A DNA stretch of 36,377 nt from an uncultured Lutimaribacter sp. (GCA_913061505.1 CAJXSO010000028.1:1-36377); one strand, 5' to 3'. Shown: positions 15,076 to 24,761, counted from the first letter of the stretch. The notes: generated by a model from the sequence alone, not told the origin. Program-made: numbers and translations.

Positions 15076-16923
15076 ATGGCACGTGGCAGCAGCACCATTT
15101 CTAAATCGGCCGTTTGGGTCTTGCTTTCCTTGCTGATCCTTGGCTTGGGCGGCTTTGGTGTGACAAACCTGTCGGGCAATGTGCAGTCGGTCGGCCGCGT
15201 GGGCGACCAAGAGATCGCAATCGACAGCTACGCACGCGAATTGCAGCAAGAAATCCGCGCGATCGAGGCGCAAACCCGCCAGCCCCTGCCCCTGACCGAG
15301 GCGCGCGACATGGGCATTGACCGCGCGGTTCTGGCGCGTCTTGTCACCACTGCGGCGCTTGATCATGAAACCGCCAGCCTTGGCATTTCGGTGGGCGATG
15401 AAACCGTGGCCGAGCAGATCCGCGATATCCCGGCCTTTCAGGGCCTGAGCGGCGGGTTCGATCGCGACACGTATAAATTTGCGCTCGACCGTGCCGGCCT
15501 GACCGAGGCGCGCTTTGAAGAGCAGCTGCGCCGCGAAACCGCCCGCAGCGCCCTGCAAGGCGCGTTGTTGCAGGGCGTGGCGATGCCCCCGCTTTATAGC
15601 GAGACGCTGATCAACTACGTGGCCGAGCGGCGCGATTTCAGCTTTATCCGCCTAGATGCCAGCGCGCTATCGGCCCCGCTGCCCAGCCCAACCGAGGCGC
15701 AGCTGCAGGCCTATCATGATGAAAACAAAGCGCAATTCACAACGCCCCAGCAAAAAACCATCACCTATGCCTGGCTCAGCCCCGAGGCTATGCTGGACCA
15801 GATCGACGTGCCCGAGGACGCGCTGCGCGCAGAATATGAGGCGCGCAGCGACACCTACAACACCCCCGAGCGCCGCTTGGTCGAACGGTTGGGCTTTGCC
15901 GATGAGGCCGCAGCCCAAGCCGCAGCCGATGCCATCGCCGCTGGCACCACCGATTTCGAAGCGCTGGCCGCACAGCGTGGCCTGTCGCTGAACGATATCG
16001 ACATGGGCGATGTGCTGCCAACCGATTTGGGGGCGGCTGCCGATGCGGTATTTGCTGCCGAAACCGGTGCCGTTGTTGGCCCAATCGACAGCCCCGTTGG
16101 CCCGGCGCTGTTTCGCGTGAATGCCGTGCTGGCCGCGCAAAACACCAGCTTTGACGAGGCACGCGAGGAATTGCGCACCGAATTGGCCATCGACCGCGCC
16201 CGCCGCCTGATCGAAACCCGCGCAACTGACATTGACGGGCTGTTGGCCGGTGGCGCCACTTTGGAAGAATTGCAAACCGAGGCCGGCATGCAGGTGGCCA
16301 CGATCAACTGGTCACCCGAGGTCAGCGATGGCATTGCCGGGTTTGCCGGGTTCCGCCAGGCCGCCAGTGCCGTGACCCGCGAAGATTTCCCAACCATCGA
16401 AATGCTCGATGATGGCGGGGTGTTTGCCCTGCGCCTTGATGGCGAGATCGCACCGCAGCTGCAGCCCTTAGACAGCGTGCGTGATGCCGTATTGGCCGGC
16501 TGGCAAACCCAAGAAACCACCGCGCGCCTGCTGGCCCAGGCCCAAGATCTGGTCGCAGAGGTTGCCGCGGGCACGGATTTCGAGGCGCTCGGCCTGCCCG
16601 TCACCCGCGAGGCCGCACTGACGCGCCAAGATTTTGTGCCAGAGGTGCCGCGCGCCCTGCTGCAACAGGCCTTTGCGCTGCAGCCAGGCGATCTGGCCGT
16701 GGTCGAGGCGCCGGCCCAGGCCTATGTGCTGCGCCTTGACGCGATTTTGCCCCCCGATATGGCAGACGAGGCCGTAACCGAGCTGGCCGCGCGCCTGCAG
16801 GCCGAGGCCGACCAAGCCATGACCGAAGATCTGTTTCGCGCCTTGGCCGCCAATATCCAAGAGCGGGTGGGCATCACCTTGGACCAGGCCGCAATCAACG
16901 CCGTGCATGCGAATTTCCAGTAA
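15076..16923 (+). CDS. ppiD: PpiD-like periplasmic peptidyl-prolyl isomerase/foldase
   Basis: 615 residues. A single N-terminal membrane helix (about 12-29) anchors it in the inner membrane, with the rest in the periplasm. A SurA-N-like helical chaperone region follows (about 30-220), then a PpiC-like parvulin region (about 235-350), and a long C-terminal helical part. The parvulin motif is weak, with little beyond AETGAVVGPIDSPVGPALFRV, so isomerase activity may be low or absent, as for E. coli PpiD. ATG 15076 is chosen because the protein then starts with a basic segment before the helix; a TTG at 15064 is also in frame. trpE follows 21 bases after the stop. Confidence 0.88.
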   Translation: MARGSSTISKSAVWVLLSLLILGLGGFGVTNLSGNVQSVGRVGDQEIAIDSYARELQQEIRAIEAQTRQPLPLTEARDMGIDRAVLARLVTTAALDHETASLGISVGDETVAEQIRDIPAFQGLSGGFDRDTYKFALDRAGLTEARFEEQLRRETARSALQGALLQGVAMPPLYSETLINYVAERRDFSFIRLDASALSAPLPSPTEAQLQAYHDENKAQFTTPQQKTITYAWLSPEAMLDQIDVPEDALRAEYEARSDTYNTPERRLVERLGFADEAAAQAAADAIAAGTTDFEALAAQRGLSLNDIDMGDVLPTDLGAAADAVFAAETGAVVGPIDSPVGPALFRVNAVLAAQNTSFDEAREELRTELAIDRARRLIETRATDIDGLLAGGATLEELQTEAGMQVATINWSPEVSDGIAGFAGFRQAASAVTREDFPTIEMLDDGGVFALRLDGEIAPQLQPLDSVRDAVLAGWQTQETTARLLAQAQDLVAEVAAGTDFEALGLPVTREAALTRQDFVPEVPRALLQQAFALQPGDLAVVEAPAQAYVLRLDAILPPDMADEAVTELAARLQAEADQAMTEDLFRALAANIQERVGITLDQAAINAVHANFQ

Positions 16924-16944
16924 TCTCTACCGAAAGCACCTAAA

Positions 16945-18456
16945 TTGGATCTGACACCCAGCTTTGCCCAGTTCGCAACCGCCTATGACAAGGGCGAAAA
17001 CCAGGTTGTCTATGCGCGTTTGGCGGCTGATCTGGATACGCCCGTTTCGCTGATGCTGAAACTGGCGGGCGCGGCCAAAGATGCCTTTATGCTGGAATCT
17101 GTTACCGGCGGCGAGGTGCGCGGGCGCTATTCGATTATCGGGCTCAAGCCCGATTTGGTGTGGAAATGCCATGGCGAAACCAGCCATTTGAACCGCAATG
17201 CCCGCTTTGACCCGGATAATTTCACAGCCCAGCCCGGCCACCCACTGGACAACCTGCGCGCGCTCATTGCCGAAAGCCGCATCACCCTGCCCGATGGCCT
17301 GCCAGGCGCCAGTGCCGGGCTTTTTGGCTATCTAGGCTATGACATGATCCGCCTGGTGGAACGCCTGCCCAATATTCCGGCCGATCCGCTGGGCCTGCCC
17401 GATGCCTTGATGCTGCGCCCCACGGTGGTGGCGGTGCTGGATGGTGTGAAGGGCGAGGTGACCATCGTCAGCCCCGCTTGGGTGGCCGAGGGGCAATCGG
17501 CCCGCGCAGCCTATGCCCAGGCGGCCGAGCGTGTGATGGATGCGCTGCGCGATCTGGAACGCGCCCTGCCCCAATCGACCCGCGCCATGGGCGAGGCCCG
17601 CGACAGCGCCCCGCCGCGCTCGAATTTTACCGAAGAGGGCTATAAACAAGCGGTGGAAACCGCCAAGGGCTATATCCGCGCCGGCGATATCTTTCAGGTG
17701 GTGCCCAGCCAGCGCTGGGCCCAAGATTTCCCCCTGCCGCCCTTTACGCTCTATCGCAGCTTGCGCCGCACCAACCCATCGCCGTTTATGTTCTATTTCA
17801 ACTTTGGCGGTTTTCAGGTGATCGGGGCCAGCCCGGAAATTCTGGTGCGTGTCTTTGGGCGCGAAATCACCATTCGCCCCATCGCAGGCACCCGCCCCCG
17901 TGGCGCCACCGAGGCCGAAGACAAGGCGCTAGAGCAGGATTTGCTGGCCGATAAAAAAGAGCTGGCCGAACATCTGATGCTGCTGGATCTGGGGCGCAAC
18001 GATGTGGGCCGTGTGGCCAAGATTGGCACCGTGCGCCCGACCGAGCAATTCATCATCGAGCGCTATAGCCACGTGATGCATATCGTCTCGAATGTGGTGG
18101 GCGAATTGGCCGAAGACCAAGACGCGCTTAGCGCGTTTTTTGCCGGCATGCCCGCGGGCACGGTCAGCGGCGCGCCAAAGGTGCGGGCAATGGAAATCAT
18201 CGACGAGCTAGAGCCAGAAAAGCGCGGCGTGTATGGCGGTGGCGTGGGCTATTTCAGCGCCAATGGCGATATGGATATGTGCATCGCGCTGCGCACCGCC
18301 ATTGTAAAGGATCGCACGCTTTATATTCAGGCTGGTGGCGGGGTGGTCTATGACAGCGACCCACAGGCGGAATATATGGAAACGGTGCATAAATCCAACG
18401 CCATCCGCCGCGCAGCAGCCGATGCGCATAGGTTTACCGAAAGCGGAAATTACTAG
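16945..18456 (+). CDS. trpE: Anthranilate synthase component I
   Basis: A 503-residue enzyme that with TrpG turns chorismate and glutamine into anthranilate, the first step of tryptophan synthesis. Seen: the feedback site region FMLESVTGGEVRGRYSIIG near the N terminus (LLES-type tryptophan-binding motif), GDIFQVVPSQRW, IRPIAGTRPRG, LLDLGRNDVG, MPAGTVSGAPKVRAME and YGGGVGYF, so the active site is complete and tryptophan inhibition is likely. It is a stand-alone TrpE, not a TrpE-G fusion. The start is a TTG 21 bases after ppiD with no clear ribosome site. I see no leader peptide rich in Trp upstream. A strong terminator follows at once, so trpG is not cotranscribed downstream. Confidence 0.96.
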   Translation: MDLTPSFAQFATAYDKGENQVVYARLAADLDTPVSLMLKLAGAAKDAFMLESVTGGEVRGRYSIIGLKPDLVWKCHGETSHLNRNARFDPDNFTAQPGHPLDNLRALIAESRITLPDGLPGASAGLFGYLGYDMIRLVERLPNIPADPLGLPDALMLRPTVVAVLDGVKGEVTIVSPAWVAEGQSARAAYAQAAERVMDALRDLERALPQSTRAMGEARDSAPPRSNFTEEGYKQAVETAKGYIRAGDIFQVVPSQRWAQDFPLPPFTLYRSLRRTNPSPFMFYFNFGGFQVIGASPEILVRVFGREITIRPIAGTRPRGATEAEDKALEQDLLADKKELAEHLMLLDLGRNDVGRVAKIGTVRPTEQFIIERYSHVMHIVSNVVGELAEDQDALSAFFAGMPAGTVSGAPKVRAMEIIDELEPEKRGVYGGGVGYFSANGDMDMCIALRTAIVKDRTLYIQAGGGVVYDSDPQAEYMETVHKSNAIRRAAADAHRFTESGNY

Positions 18457-18459
18457 CGA

Positions 18460-18487
18460 AAAAGGGGCCTTTCGGCCCCTTTTCTTT
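18460..18487. terminator. Bidirectional rho-independent terminator
   Basis: Arms AAAAGGGGCC (18460-18469) and GGCCCCTTTT (18474-18483) around a TTTC loop, with CTTT after on the plus strand and an A run before, giving a T run on the minus strand too. It separates convergent trpE and the helicase gene. Confidence 0.9.
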
Positions 18488-18492
18488 GCGCC

Positions 18493-19824
18493 TCAGGCGG
18501 CTTGCCCGCTGCGGCCTGCCTTGGCCCGGCCGCCGCCGCCACCACCGCTGCGGCGGCGAAACCCACCCGGCTTTTTGCCCGCCGGCTTGCCGCCGCCAGG
18601 ATGGCCACCCGCAGGGCGCCCGCCGCCTTTGGGGCCCTGGGGCCCGCGTGCGCGGCCACCGCCGCCCGTGCCACCCGCAGGCGCCCCTTCCCAAGGGGTG
18701 CCCGAGGCGGTGGGGATGGTGATTTTCATCACCTTTTGGATGTCTTTCAATTCGCCCATCTCATCGGGTGCGCAAAAGGCAATCGCGCAGCCATCGCGCC
18801 CTGCGCGCGCAGTGCGCCCGATACGGTGCACATAGTTTTCGGGCACATTAGGCAGCTCGAAGTTATAGACATGTTTCACATCGGGAATATCCAAGCCACG
18901 GGCCGCCACATCTGTGGCCACCAGCACCTTGACCGCGCCGGTTTTGAACGCATCGAGCGCGCGCTGGCGTTGGCCTTGGGTTTTGTTGCCATGGATCGAG
19001 GCCACGGCAAACCCTTTGGCGGCCAGCTGTTTCGACAGCTTTTCCATGCCATGTTTGGTGCGCCCAAACACCAGCGCCAGCTCGTCGCGGTGTTTGTCCA
19101 GCAATTCCACCAGCAGATCAAATTTTGCGGCCTTGGCGATGTAATGCACCTCTTGGGTGATCTTATCGGCCGCCTTGCCCGGCGGGTTCACCTGAATGCG
19201 CTGGGGGTTGACCAGGTACGAGGCGGCAATTTCTTCCATCTGCTTGGGCATCGTGGCCGAAAACAGCATGGTCTGGCGGTCTTTGGGAATGATGCTGGCA
19301 ATCTTGCGCAGCGTGTGGATAAAGCCCAGATCCAGCATCTGATCGGCCTCGTCCAGCACCAAAAAGCCGGTTTGATCCAGCCGCAGCGCGCGCCGTTCCA
19401 GCAAATCCATCAAACGCCCTGGCGTGGCCACCAAAATATCGGTGCCGCGTGCCAAACGTTGTGCCTGGGCATTCAGGCTGGCGCCGCCCACAACCAAGGC
19501 CACCTTGATGGGGCTGCCTTTGACCAGCAACAACAGCTGGTCTTGAATTTGTTTGGCCAGCTCGCGGGTGGGGGCCAGAATAAGGCTGCGCACCATTTTG
19601 GCCTCGGGCCGGCCATCGCGCGCAGCCATCAGCTGGGCCACCAAGGGCAGGCCAAATGCATTGGTTTTGCCGGTGCCCGTTTGGGCCAGCCCCATCACAT
19701 CGCGCCCCTCTAGCGCCACGGGAATGGCGCGGGCCTGAATGGGGGTGGGTTCGGAAATGCCTTGCTCGGCCAGGCGGGCAATCAACCCGGCAGGAAGGCC
19801 CAAGCGTTCGAAATATTCAGTCAA
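18493..19824 (-). CDS. rhlE: DEAD-box ATP-dependent RNA helicase, RhlE-like
   Basis: A 443-residue cytoplasmic RNA helicase. Seen: Q motif GISEPTPIQ, motif I AQTGTGKT (47-54), Ia PTRELA, II DEAD in VLDEADQMLDLG, III SAT, and VI HRIGRTARAGRDG. The tail from about residue 380 is very rich in Gly, Arg, Lys and Pro, without an ordered domain, and likely binds RNA non-specifically; similar tails are common in RhlE and CsdA relatives. The start is TTG at 19824 with AAAGGA 6 bases upstream. Its role is probably in ribosome assembly or RNA decay at low temperature. Exact subfamily (RhlE versus other) is inferred from the short tail. Confidence 0.93.
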   Translation of the reverse strand: MTEYFERLGLPAGLIARLAEQGISEPTPIQARAIPVALEGRDVMGLAQTGTGKTNAFGLPLVAQLMAARDGRPEAKMVRSLILAPTRELAKQIQDQLLLLVKGSPIKVALVVGGASLNAQAQRLARGTDILVATPGRLMDLLERRALRLDQTGFLVLDEADQMLDLGFIHTLRKIASIIPKDRQTMLFSATMPKQMEEIAASYLVNPQRIQVNPPGKAADKITQEVHYIAKAAKFDLLVELLDKHRDELALVFGRTKHGMEKLSKQLAAKGFAVASIHGNKTQGQRQRALDAFKTGAVKVLVATDVAARGLDIPDVKHVYNFELPNVPENYVHRIGRTARAGRDGCAIAFCAPDEMGELKDIQKVMKITIPTASGTPWEGAPAGGTGGGGRARGPQGPKGGGRPAGGHPGGGKPAGKKPGGFRRRSGGGGGGRAKAGRSGQAA

Positions 19825-20098
19825 ATCATATCCTTTCGCGGGCCACGCCCCATGCGTAGCCCGGCATTGGCCCTAGGGCCTATCATCGTGGTTGCACTGA
19901 AAACGCGGCCCAAGGGCCTGATTGCCCCCAAGCCGTTTCAGCGCTGATCCCCACGCGTGATTTTGGGAAACATGCCACCGCCCTGGCGCATTGATCTGCG
20001 CTATTGCTCACGCGGCAAAGGGTGGCGGTCTAGGGCCACATGGGCCCTAGAGGCGCGTTTGTCAACTGTTTTGGCGCAATCGCCGCGCCAATCGTGGC
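19825..20098. other. Intergenic region with three GGCCC/GGGCC inverted repeats
   Basis: A 274-base gap without a convincing gene. It holds a perfect 12-base palindrome GGCCCTAGGGCC at 19869-19880, GGCCCAAGGGCC at 19906-19917, and the arms CTAGGGCC (20030-20037) and GGCCCTAG (20043-20050) around ACATG. It should contain the helicase promoter and the 3' end of the dehydrogenase transcript. I cannot point to a clear -35/-10 pair. Confidence 0.5.
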
Positions 20099-20971
20099 TT
20101 AATCTGCCGCGTTGAGGCGCTTGATCAGCGACGATGTATCCCAGCGCCCGCCCCCCATGCGCTGCACATCTTTGTAAAACTGATCCACCAGCGCCGTCAC
20201 CGGCAAGGCGGCGCCGATCTCGTTGCCGGTTTGCAGGCAAATGCCAAGATCTTTGCGCATCCAGTCAACCGCAAACCCGTAGTCAAAAAAATCATCCAGC
20301 ATGGTGGCATGGCGGTTGGCCATCTGCCAGCTGCCCGCAGCGCCGCCCTGGATCACCTCGACCACAGCTTTGCCATCAAGACCTGCGGCCTGGGCAAAAT
20401 TCAGCCCCTCGGCCAGGCCCTGCACCAGCCCTGCAATGCAGATCTGGTTGACCATCTTGGTCAGCTGGCCCGCGCCGCTTTCGCCCAAGCGTTTTACAGT
20501 GCGCCCATAGGCGGCCATCACCGGCTCGGCCTGGGTGTAATCAGCCAAATCACCGCCGCACATGATCGACAAAACGCCATTTTCAGCGCCCGCCTGCCCG
20601 CCCGAAACCGGCGCATCAACAAAGCCTTTCCCTTGGGCTTTGGCGGCTGCGTAAAGCTCGGCTGTGACTTTGGCCGATACGGTGGTGTGATCGACAAAAA
20701 GCGCGCCCTCGTCCATGCCCGCCAGCGCGCCCTGCGCACCCAGCACAACGGCGCGCAAATCATCATCATTGCCGACACAGGCAAAAACAATCTCGGCCCC
20801 TGCGGCGGCCTCGGCCGGTGTGTGGCCCATGGTGCCGCCATGCTCGGCCACCCATTTCTCGGCCTTGGCGGCGGTGCGGTTATAGACGCACACTGTGTGG
20901 CCAGCTTTTTGCAGATGCCCCGCCATGGGGTAGCCCATTACGCCCAACCCCAGAAATGCCACTTTTGCCAT
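20099..20971 (-). CDS. NAD(P)-dependent beta-hydroxyacid dehydrogenase
   Basis: A 290-residue cytoplasmic enzyme of the 3-hydroxyisobutyrate dehydrogenase/tartronate semialdehyde reductase family. Seen: the Rossmann start FLGLGVMGYPMAGHL, VYNRT, the substrate-binding loop FVDAPVSGGQAGAENG, and the catalytic lysine in GQLTKMVNQ. The NR after VY at the end of the second strand suggests a preference for NADP or no strict preference, which is uncertain. Substrate may be 3-hydroxyisobutyrate, 2-hydroxy-3-oxopropionate or another short acid; no neighbour decides it. AAGGGAG precedes the ATG. It is divergent from the acylase gene across 84 bases. Confidence 0.92.
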   Translation of the reverse strand: MAKVAFLGLGVMGYPMAGHLQKAGHTVCVYNRTAAKAEKWVAEHGGTMGHTPAEAAAGAEIVFACVGNDDDLRAVVLGAQGALAGMDEGALFVDHTTVSAKVTAELYAAAKAQGKGFVDAPVSGGQAGAENGVLSIMCGGDLADYTQAEPVMAAYGRTVKRLGESGAGQLTKMVNQICIAGLVQGLAEGLNFAQAAGLDGKAVVEVIQGGAAGSWQMANRHATMLDDFFDYGFAVDWMRKDLGICLQTGNEIGAALPVTALVDQFYKDVQRMGGGRWDTSSLIKRLNAAD

Positions 20972-21055
20972 GATCCACTCCCTTGCTATTTGTGTTCCTC
21001 TTGGTTTGTGTCTAGCTAATGCGGCAAAGGCAAGAGTGAAGCGGATAGGTTTGTA

Positions 21056-23524
21056 ATGTCGCTAATTTTCAAATGGCTGGTGCGTATCGCTGGCGGCAGT
21101 CTATTGCTGCTGATGTTTGCGGTCTTTGCGGTCTATTACCTGTCATCACGCTCGCTGCCCGATTATGACGCCACCGAGACCGTGGCAGGCATCAACGCCC
21201 CGGTGGAAATTCTGCGCGATACGGCCAATGTGCCGCATATTTTGGGCCAATCTGACAGCGATGTGTTTTTTGGCCTGGGCTATGCCCACGCCCAAGATCG
21301 GCTGTGGCAGATGGTGGTGATGCGCCGCACCGCGCAGGGCCGGCTATCCGAGGTGTTTGGCCTGCGCACTGTTGAAACCGATAAGCTGCTGCGCCGCCTG
21401 GATCTGTATAATTTGGCCCAGCAATCGGTGGCTGCGCAAGATAGCGCCACGATCGCCATGCTTAACGCCTATGCAGCCGGGGTGAATGCCCGCTTGGTGC
21501 AGATCAACAAACAGGCCTTGGGCCGCGGTGCGCCCGAGATGTTTATTTTCGATGTGCCCGTGGCGCCCTGGACGCCTGCCGATAGTTTGGCCATTTTGAA
21601 ACTGATGGCGCTGCAGCTGTCTGATCACCTGCAAACCGAGGTGCTGCGCGCGCGCCTGTCGATGCTGCTGCCCGATGCGCGCCGCTTGGCCGATATCTTG
21701 CCCGATGCGCCCGGCAGCGGGGTGGGCGCCCTGCCCGCCTATTCCAGCCTTTTGCCCGAGGGCACCAATGCCTATGCGGCCGCGGCGCCCAAAGAACGGC
21801 CGTTTATGTGGCCCGTGCCCCCGCGCGGCATGGCATCGGCCTCGAATGCCTGGGCTGCAGCACCGCAGCGATCGGCGGCGGGGGGCACGTTATTGGCCAA
21901 CGACCCGCATCTGGGCCTGTCGGCCCCAAGCATCTGGTATTTGGCGCGGCTGGAACTGGCCAGCGGTGGGGTGATCGGCGGCACAATTCCCGGCATGCCG
22001 CTGGTGTTATCGGGCCGCAGTGCCGATCTGGGCTGGGGGCTGACCTCGGCCTATATGGATGATCAGGATGTGCTGCTGGAACAGCTAAACCCGGAAAACC
22101 CCGAGGAATACCTGACGCCCGAAGGCTACAAACGGTTTTCCACACGCCCCAGCATCGTGGAAATCAAAGATCACGCGCCCGTCACATTAACGCTGCGCTG
22201 GTCGGAAAACGGCCCCATCCTGCCTGGAAGCGATTTTGACTTGGCCGAAATCACCCCAAAGGGCCATGTCGCCAGCCTAAGCTGGACCGCGCTAAGCCCG
22301 GCCGACACCTCGATGAGCGCGGGGCTGCGCCTGATGCAGGCCAAAACCGTGCAAGACGCGCTAGAGGGCAGCGCGCTTTATATTGCGCCCGCGCAAAACC
22401 TGACGGTGGTGGATGGGGTGCAAATTGCCATGCGCACCATTGGCGCCATGCCCCGCCGCGATGCCGCCCACCAAACCCAAGGCCGCATGCCGGCCCCCGG
22501 CTGGTTGCCCCAAAACCGCTGGCAGGGGCTGTTTCCTGCCAGCGCCAACCCCGAATTCGTGAACCCCATCGGCGGGATCTTGGGCAATACGAATAACAAG
22601 ACGGTCGAGCGCCCCTTTCCCCTGCATGTGTCCTTTGACTGGGGCGACAGCCAGCGCGTGCAGCGCTGGCAGCGCCTGATGCAATCGCGCCAGGTGCACA
22701 CCCGCGACAGTTTCATCGAGGCGCAGCTGGATACGGTATCGCCCACAGCGCGCAGCCTGTTGCCGCTGATTGGCGCCGAATTGTGGTTCACCGGCACCCC
22801 TGCCCCCCAGGGCACGCCCGAACGCCAACGCCAGATCGCCCTGCAATTGCTGGCCGAATGGAATGGCGAGATGAACGAACACCTGCCAGAGCCGCTGATC
22901 TATATGGCCTGGGTGCGCCACCTGCAGCGCCGCTTGATCCAGGATGAATTGGGCACGCTGGCGCAAGAGTTTGACCATATCGAACCGCTGTTCATCGAAC
23001 GGGTGTTTCGCGATGTCGATGGGGCGGGCATTTGGTGCGACGTCATCCAAAGCGCCCCGCGCGAAACCTGTGCCGATATCGCCCGCCAGGCGCTGGACGA
23101 GGCGATCATCTGGCTGGATGAAACCTATGGCGGCAGCATCGAGGCGCTGCGGTGGGGCGATGCCCACCAAGCCACCCATGATCACCCGGTTCTGGGCAAG
23201 GTGCCATTTATAAAAAGCATCGTGAACATCCGCCAAAGCACCAGCGGCGGGGATAACACCTTGATGCGTGGCAAAACCCTGGGCCGGGGCGAGAACCCGT
23301 TTTTGAACGTGCACGCGGCAGGCTATCGGGGGGTTTATGATTTCACCGATCCAGACAGTTCGGTGTTCATCGTCTCAACCGGGCAATCGGGGCACCCTTT
23401 GTCGCGCCATTACGACGATCTGGGCGAGCTGTGGCGCCGGGGTGAATATATTCCGATGTCGCTTGATCTGGATTTGGCGCGCGCAGCCCCGGTGGGGCTA
23501 ACGCGGCTGGTGCCCGCGCAATAG
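21056..23524 (+). CDS. Penicillin acylase family N-terminal-nucleophile hydrolase
   Basis: 822 residues. An N-terminal hydrophobic helix (about 7-30) with no clear cleavage site suggests an envelope protein, anchored or exported. The precursor should self-cleave before Ser263, the nucleophile in GMASASNAWAAAP (S-N-x-W motif), giving alpha and beta chains. TLLANDPHLGLSAPSIWY and NTNNKTVERPF follow, the latter in the region of the oxyanion Asn. Members hydrolyse the amide of penicillins, acyl-homoserine lactones or other N-acyl compounds; the substrate cannot be told from sequence. It stands alone, flanked by genes on the other strand, with only a weak ribosome site. Confidence 0.92.
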   Translation: MSLIFKWLVRIAGGSLLLLMFAVFAVYYLSSRSLPDYDATETVAGINAPVEILRDTANVPHILGQSDSDVFFGLGYAHAQDRLWQMVVMRRTAQGRLSEVFGLRTVETDKLLRRLDLYNLAQQSVAAQDSATIAMLNAYAAGVNARLVQINKQALGRGAPEMFIFDVPVAPWTPADSLAILKLMALQLSDHLQTEVLRARLSMLLPDARRLADILPDAPGSGVGALPAYSSLLPEGTNAYAAAAPKERPFMWPVPPRGMASASNAWAAAPQRSAAGGTLLANDPHLGLSAPSIWYLARLELASGGVIGGTIPGMPLVLSGRSADLGWGLTSAYMDDQDVLLEQLNPENPEEYLTPEGYKRFSTRPSIVEIKDHAPVTLTLRWSENGPILPGSDFDLAEITPKGHVASLSWTALSPADTSMSAGLRLMQAKTVQDALEGSALYIAPAQNLTVVDGVQIAMRTIGAMPRRDAAHQTQGRMPAPGWLPQNRWQGLFPASANPEFVNPIGGILGNTNNKTVERPFPLHVSFDWGDSQRVQRWQRLMQSRQVHTRDSFIEAQLDTVSPTARSLLPLIGAELWFTGTPAPQGTPERQRQIALQLLAEWNGEMNEHLPEPLIYMAWVRHLQRRLIQDELGTLAQEFDHIEPLFIERVFRDVDGAGIWCDVIQSAPRETCADIARQALDEAIIWLDETYGGSIEALRWGDAHQATHDHPVLGKVPFIKSIVNIRQSTSGGDNTLMRGKTLGRGENPFLNVHAAGYRGVYDFTDPDSSVFIVSTGQSGHPLSRHYDDLGELWRRGEYIPMSLDLDLARAAPVGLTRLVPAQ

Positions 23525-23542
23525 CGGCGCGGGCTGCCAGGC

Positions 23543-23569
23543 GCGCAGGGCTTAATCTGTGCCCTGCGC
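23543..23569. other. Hairpin at the convergent end of the acylase and prfB genes
   Basis: Perfect nine-base arms GCGCAGGGC (23543-23551) and GCCCTGCGC (23561-23569) around a nine-base loop that contains the prfB stop codon. No T run on either side, so it would be a weak terminator at best, or a 3'-end protecting fold for both transcripts. Confidence 0.55.
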
Positions 23570-24679
23570 CTCGGCGCGGCTTTTGCCAGCCACTTTCAGC
23601 GCCAAAGTGGCCGCCATAAACCCATCCAGATCGCCATCTAACACGCCTTGGGTATCGCTGGTTTCAAAGCTGGTGCGCAGGTCTTTGACCATCTGATAGG
23701 GCTGCAACACATAAGACCTGATCTGGTTGCCCCAGCCCGCCTCGCCCTTGGCTTCGTGCTGGGCGTTGATCTCGGCGTTGCGGCGGTCAAGCTCTAGCTG
23801 ATAGAGGCGCGATTTCAGCGCCTTCATGGCGATATCGCGGTTTTGGTGCTGTGATTTCTCAGAGCTGGTCACAACAATGCCGGTGGGAATATGGGTAATA
23901 CGCACCGCAGAATCGGTGGTGTTCACGTGCTGCCCCCCCGCCCCGGACGAGCGGTAGGTATCAATGCGTATATCATTCGGGCTGACATCGATTTCGATAT
24001 TGTCATCCACCACCGGATAAACCCAAACCGACGAAAACGACGTATGGCGCCGCGCAGAACTGTCATAGGGCGAGATACGCACCAAGCGATGCACGCCGCT
24101 TTCGGTTTTCAGCCAGCCATAGGCATTATGGCCCGAAATTTTATAGGTGGCCGATTTGATGCCGGCTTCTTCGCCAGGCGATGTGGATTGCAATTCTACC
24201 TTATAGCCTTTTTTCTCGGCCCACCGCACATACATGCGCGCCAAGATCGAGGCCCAATCGCAGCTTTCCGTGCCGCCGGCACCGGCATTGATTTCCAAGA
24301 AGGTATCATTGCTGTCAGCCTCGCCATCCAGCAGCGCCTCTAGCTCTTTTTCCGCCGCGCGCGCCGCCAGCGTTTTCAGCGCCGCTTCGGCATCTTTCAC
24401 CACCTCGGCATCGCCCTCCATCTCGCCCAACTCGATCAGCTCGATATTATCGGCCAGCTCTTGCTGAATGTCGGTATAGGTTTTCATCGCATCCACCAGC
24501 GTTTGGCGTTCGCGCATCAGCTTTTGGGCGTTGTCGGGGTTATCCCACAGGTTCGGGTCTTCGACGCGGGCGTTGAATTCTTCCAGCCGGTGCTGGGCTG
24601 TGTCCCAATCCAGACGTTGGCGCAACAAGGCCAGCGACTTTTCGATTTCGGCAACAGTATTCAGGGCATCCGCGCGCAT
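23552..24679 (-). CDS. prfB: Peptide chain release factor 2
   Basis: A 375-residue cytoplasmic factor that ends translation at UGA and UAA. The GGQ motif (248-250, [17 protein letters not shown]) that triggers hydrolysis is intact. The stop-codon-reading tripeptide is Ser203-Pro204-Tyr205 where E. coli has SPF. The gene is one uninterrupted frame: at the place of the E. coli frameshift the sequence reads [10 protein letters not shown] with no UGA, so the classical autoregulation is absent. ATG 24679 is chosen for GAGGA just upstream; the frame stays open 24 codons further but those residues are unlike any RF2. It lies 112 bases after mrcA. Confidence 0.96.
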   Translation of the reverse strand: MRADALNTVAEIEKSLALLRQRLDWDTAQHRLEEFNARVEDPNLWDNPDNAQKLMRERQTLVDAMKTYTDIQQELADNIELIELGEMEGDAEVVKDAEAALKTLAARAAEKELEALLDGEADSNDTFLEINAGAGGTESCDWASILARMYVRWAEKKGYKVELQSTSPGEEAGIKSATYKISGHNAYGWLKTESGVHRLVRISPYDSSARRHTSFSSVWVYPVVDDNIEIDVSPNDIRIDTYRSSGAGGQHVNTTDSAVRITHIPTGIVVTSSEKSQHQNRDIAMKALKSRLYQLELDRRNAEINAQHEAKGEAGWGNQIRSYVLQPYQMVKDLRTSFETSDTQGVLDGDLDGFMAATLALKVAGKSRAEAQGTD

Positions 24680-24761
24680 GTCTATCCTCTGGGGTGGTTC
24701 GGTTGCGGTCTTAGACCAGCCACAGGCGCGGGGCAAGCGCCACCCGCGCATCTAGCTTGCC

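Noticed and set aside
18502-19713. A 403-codon plus-strand open frame opposite the helicase gene
   Set aside because: The helicase has every DEAD-box motif, and the antisense frame is a mirror of its codon bias.
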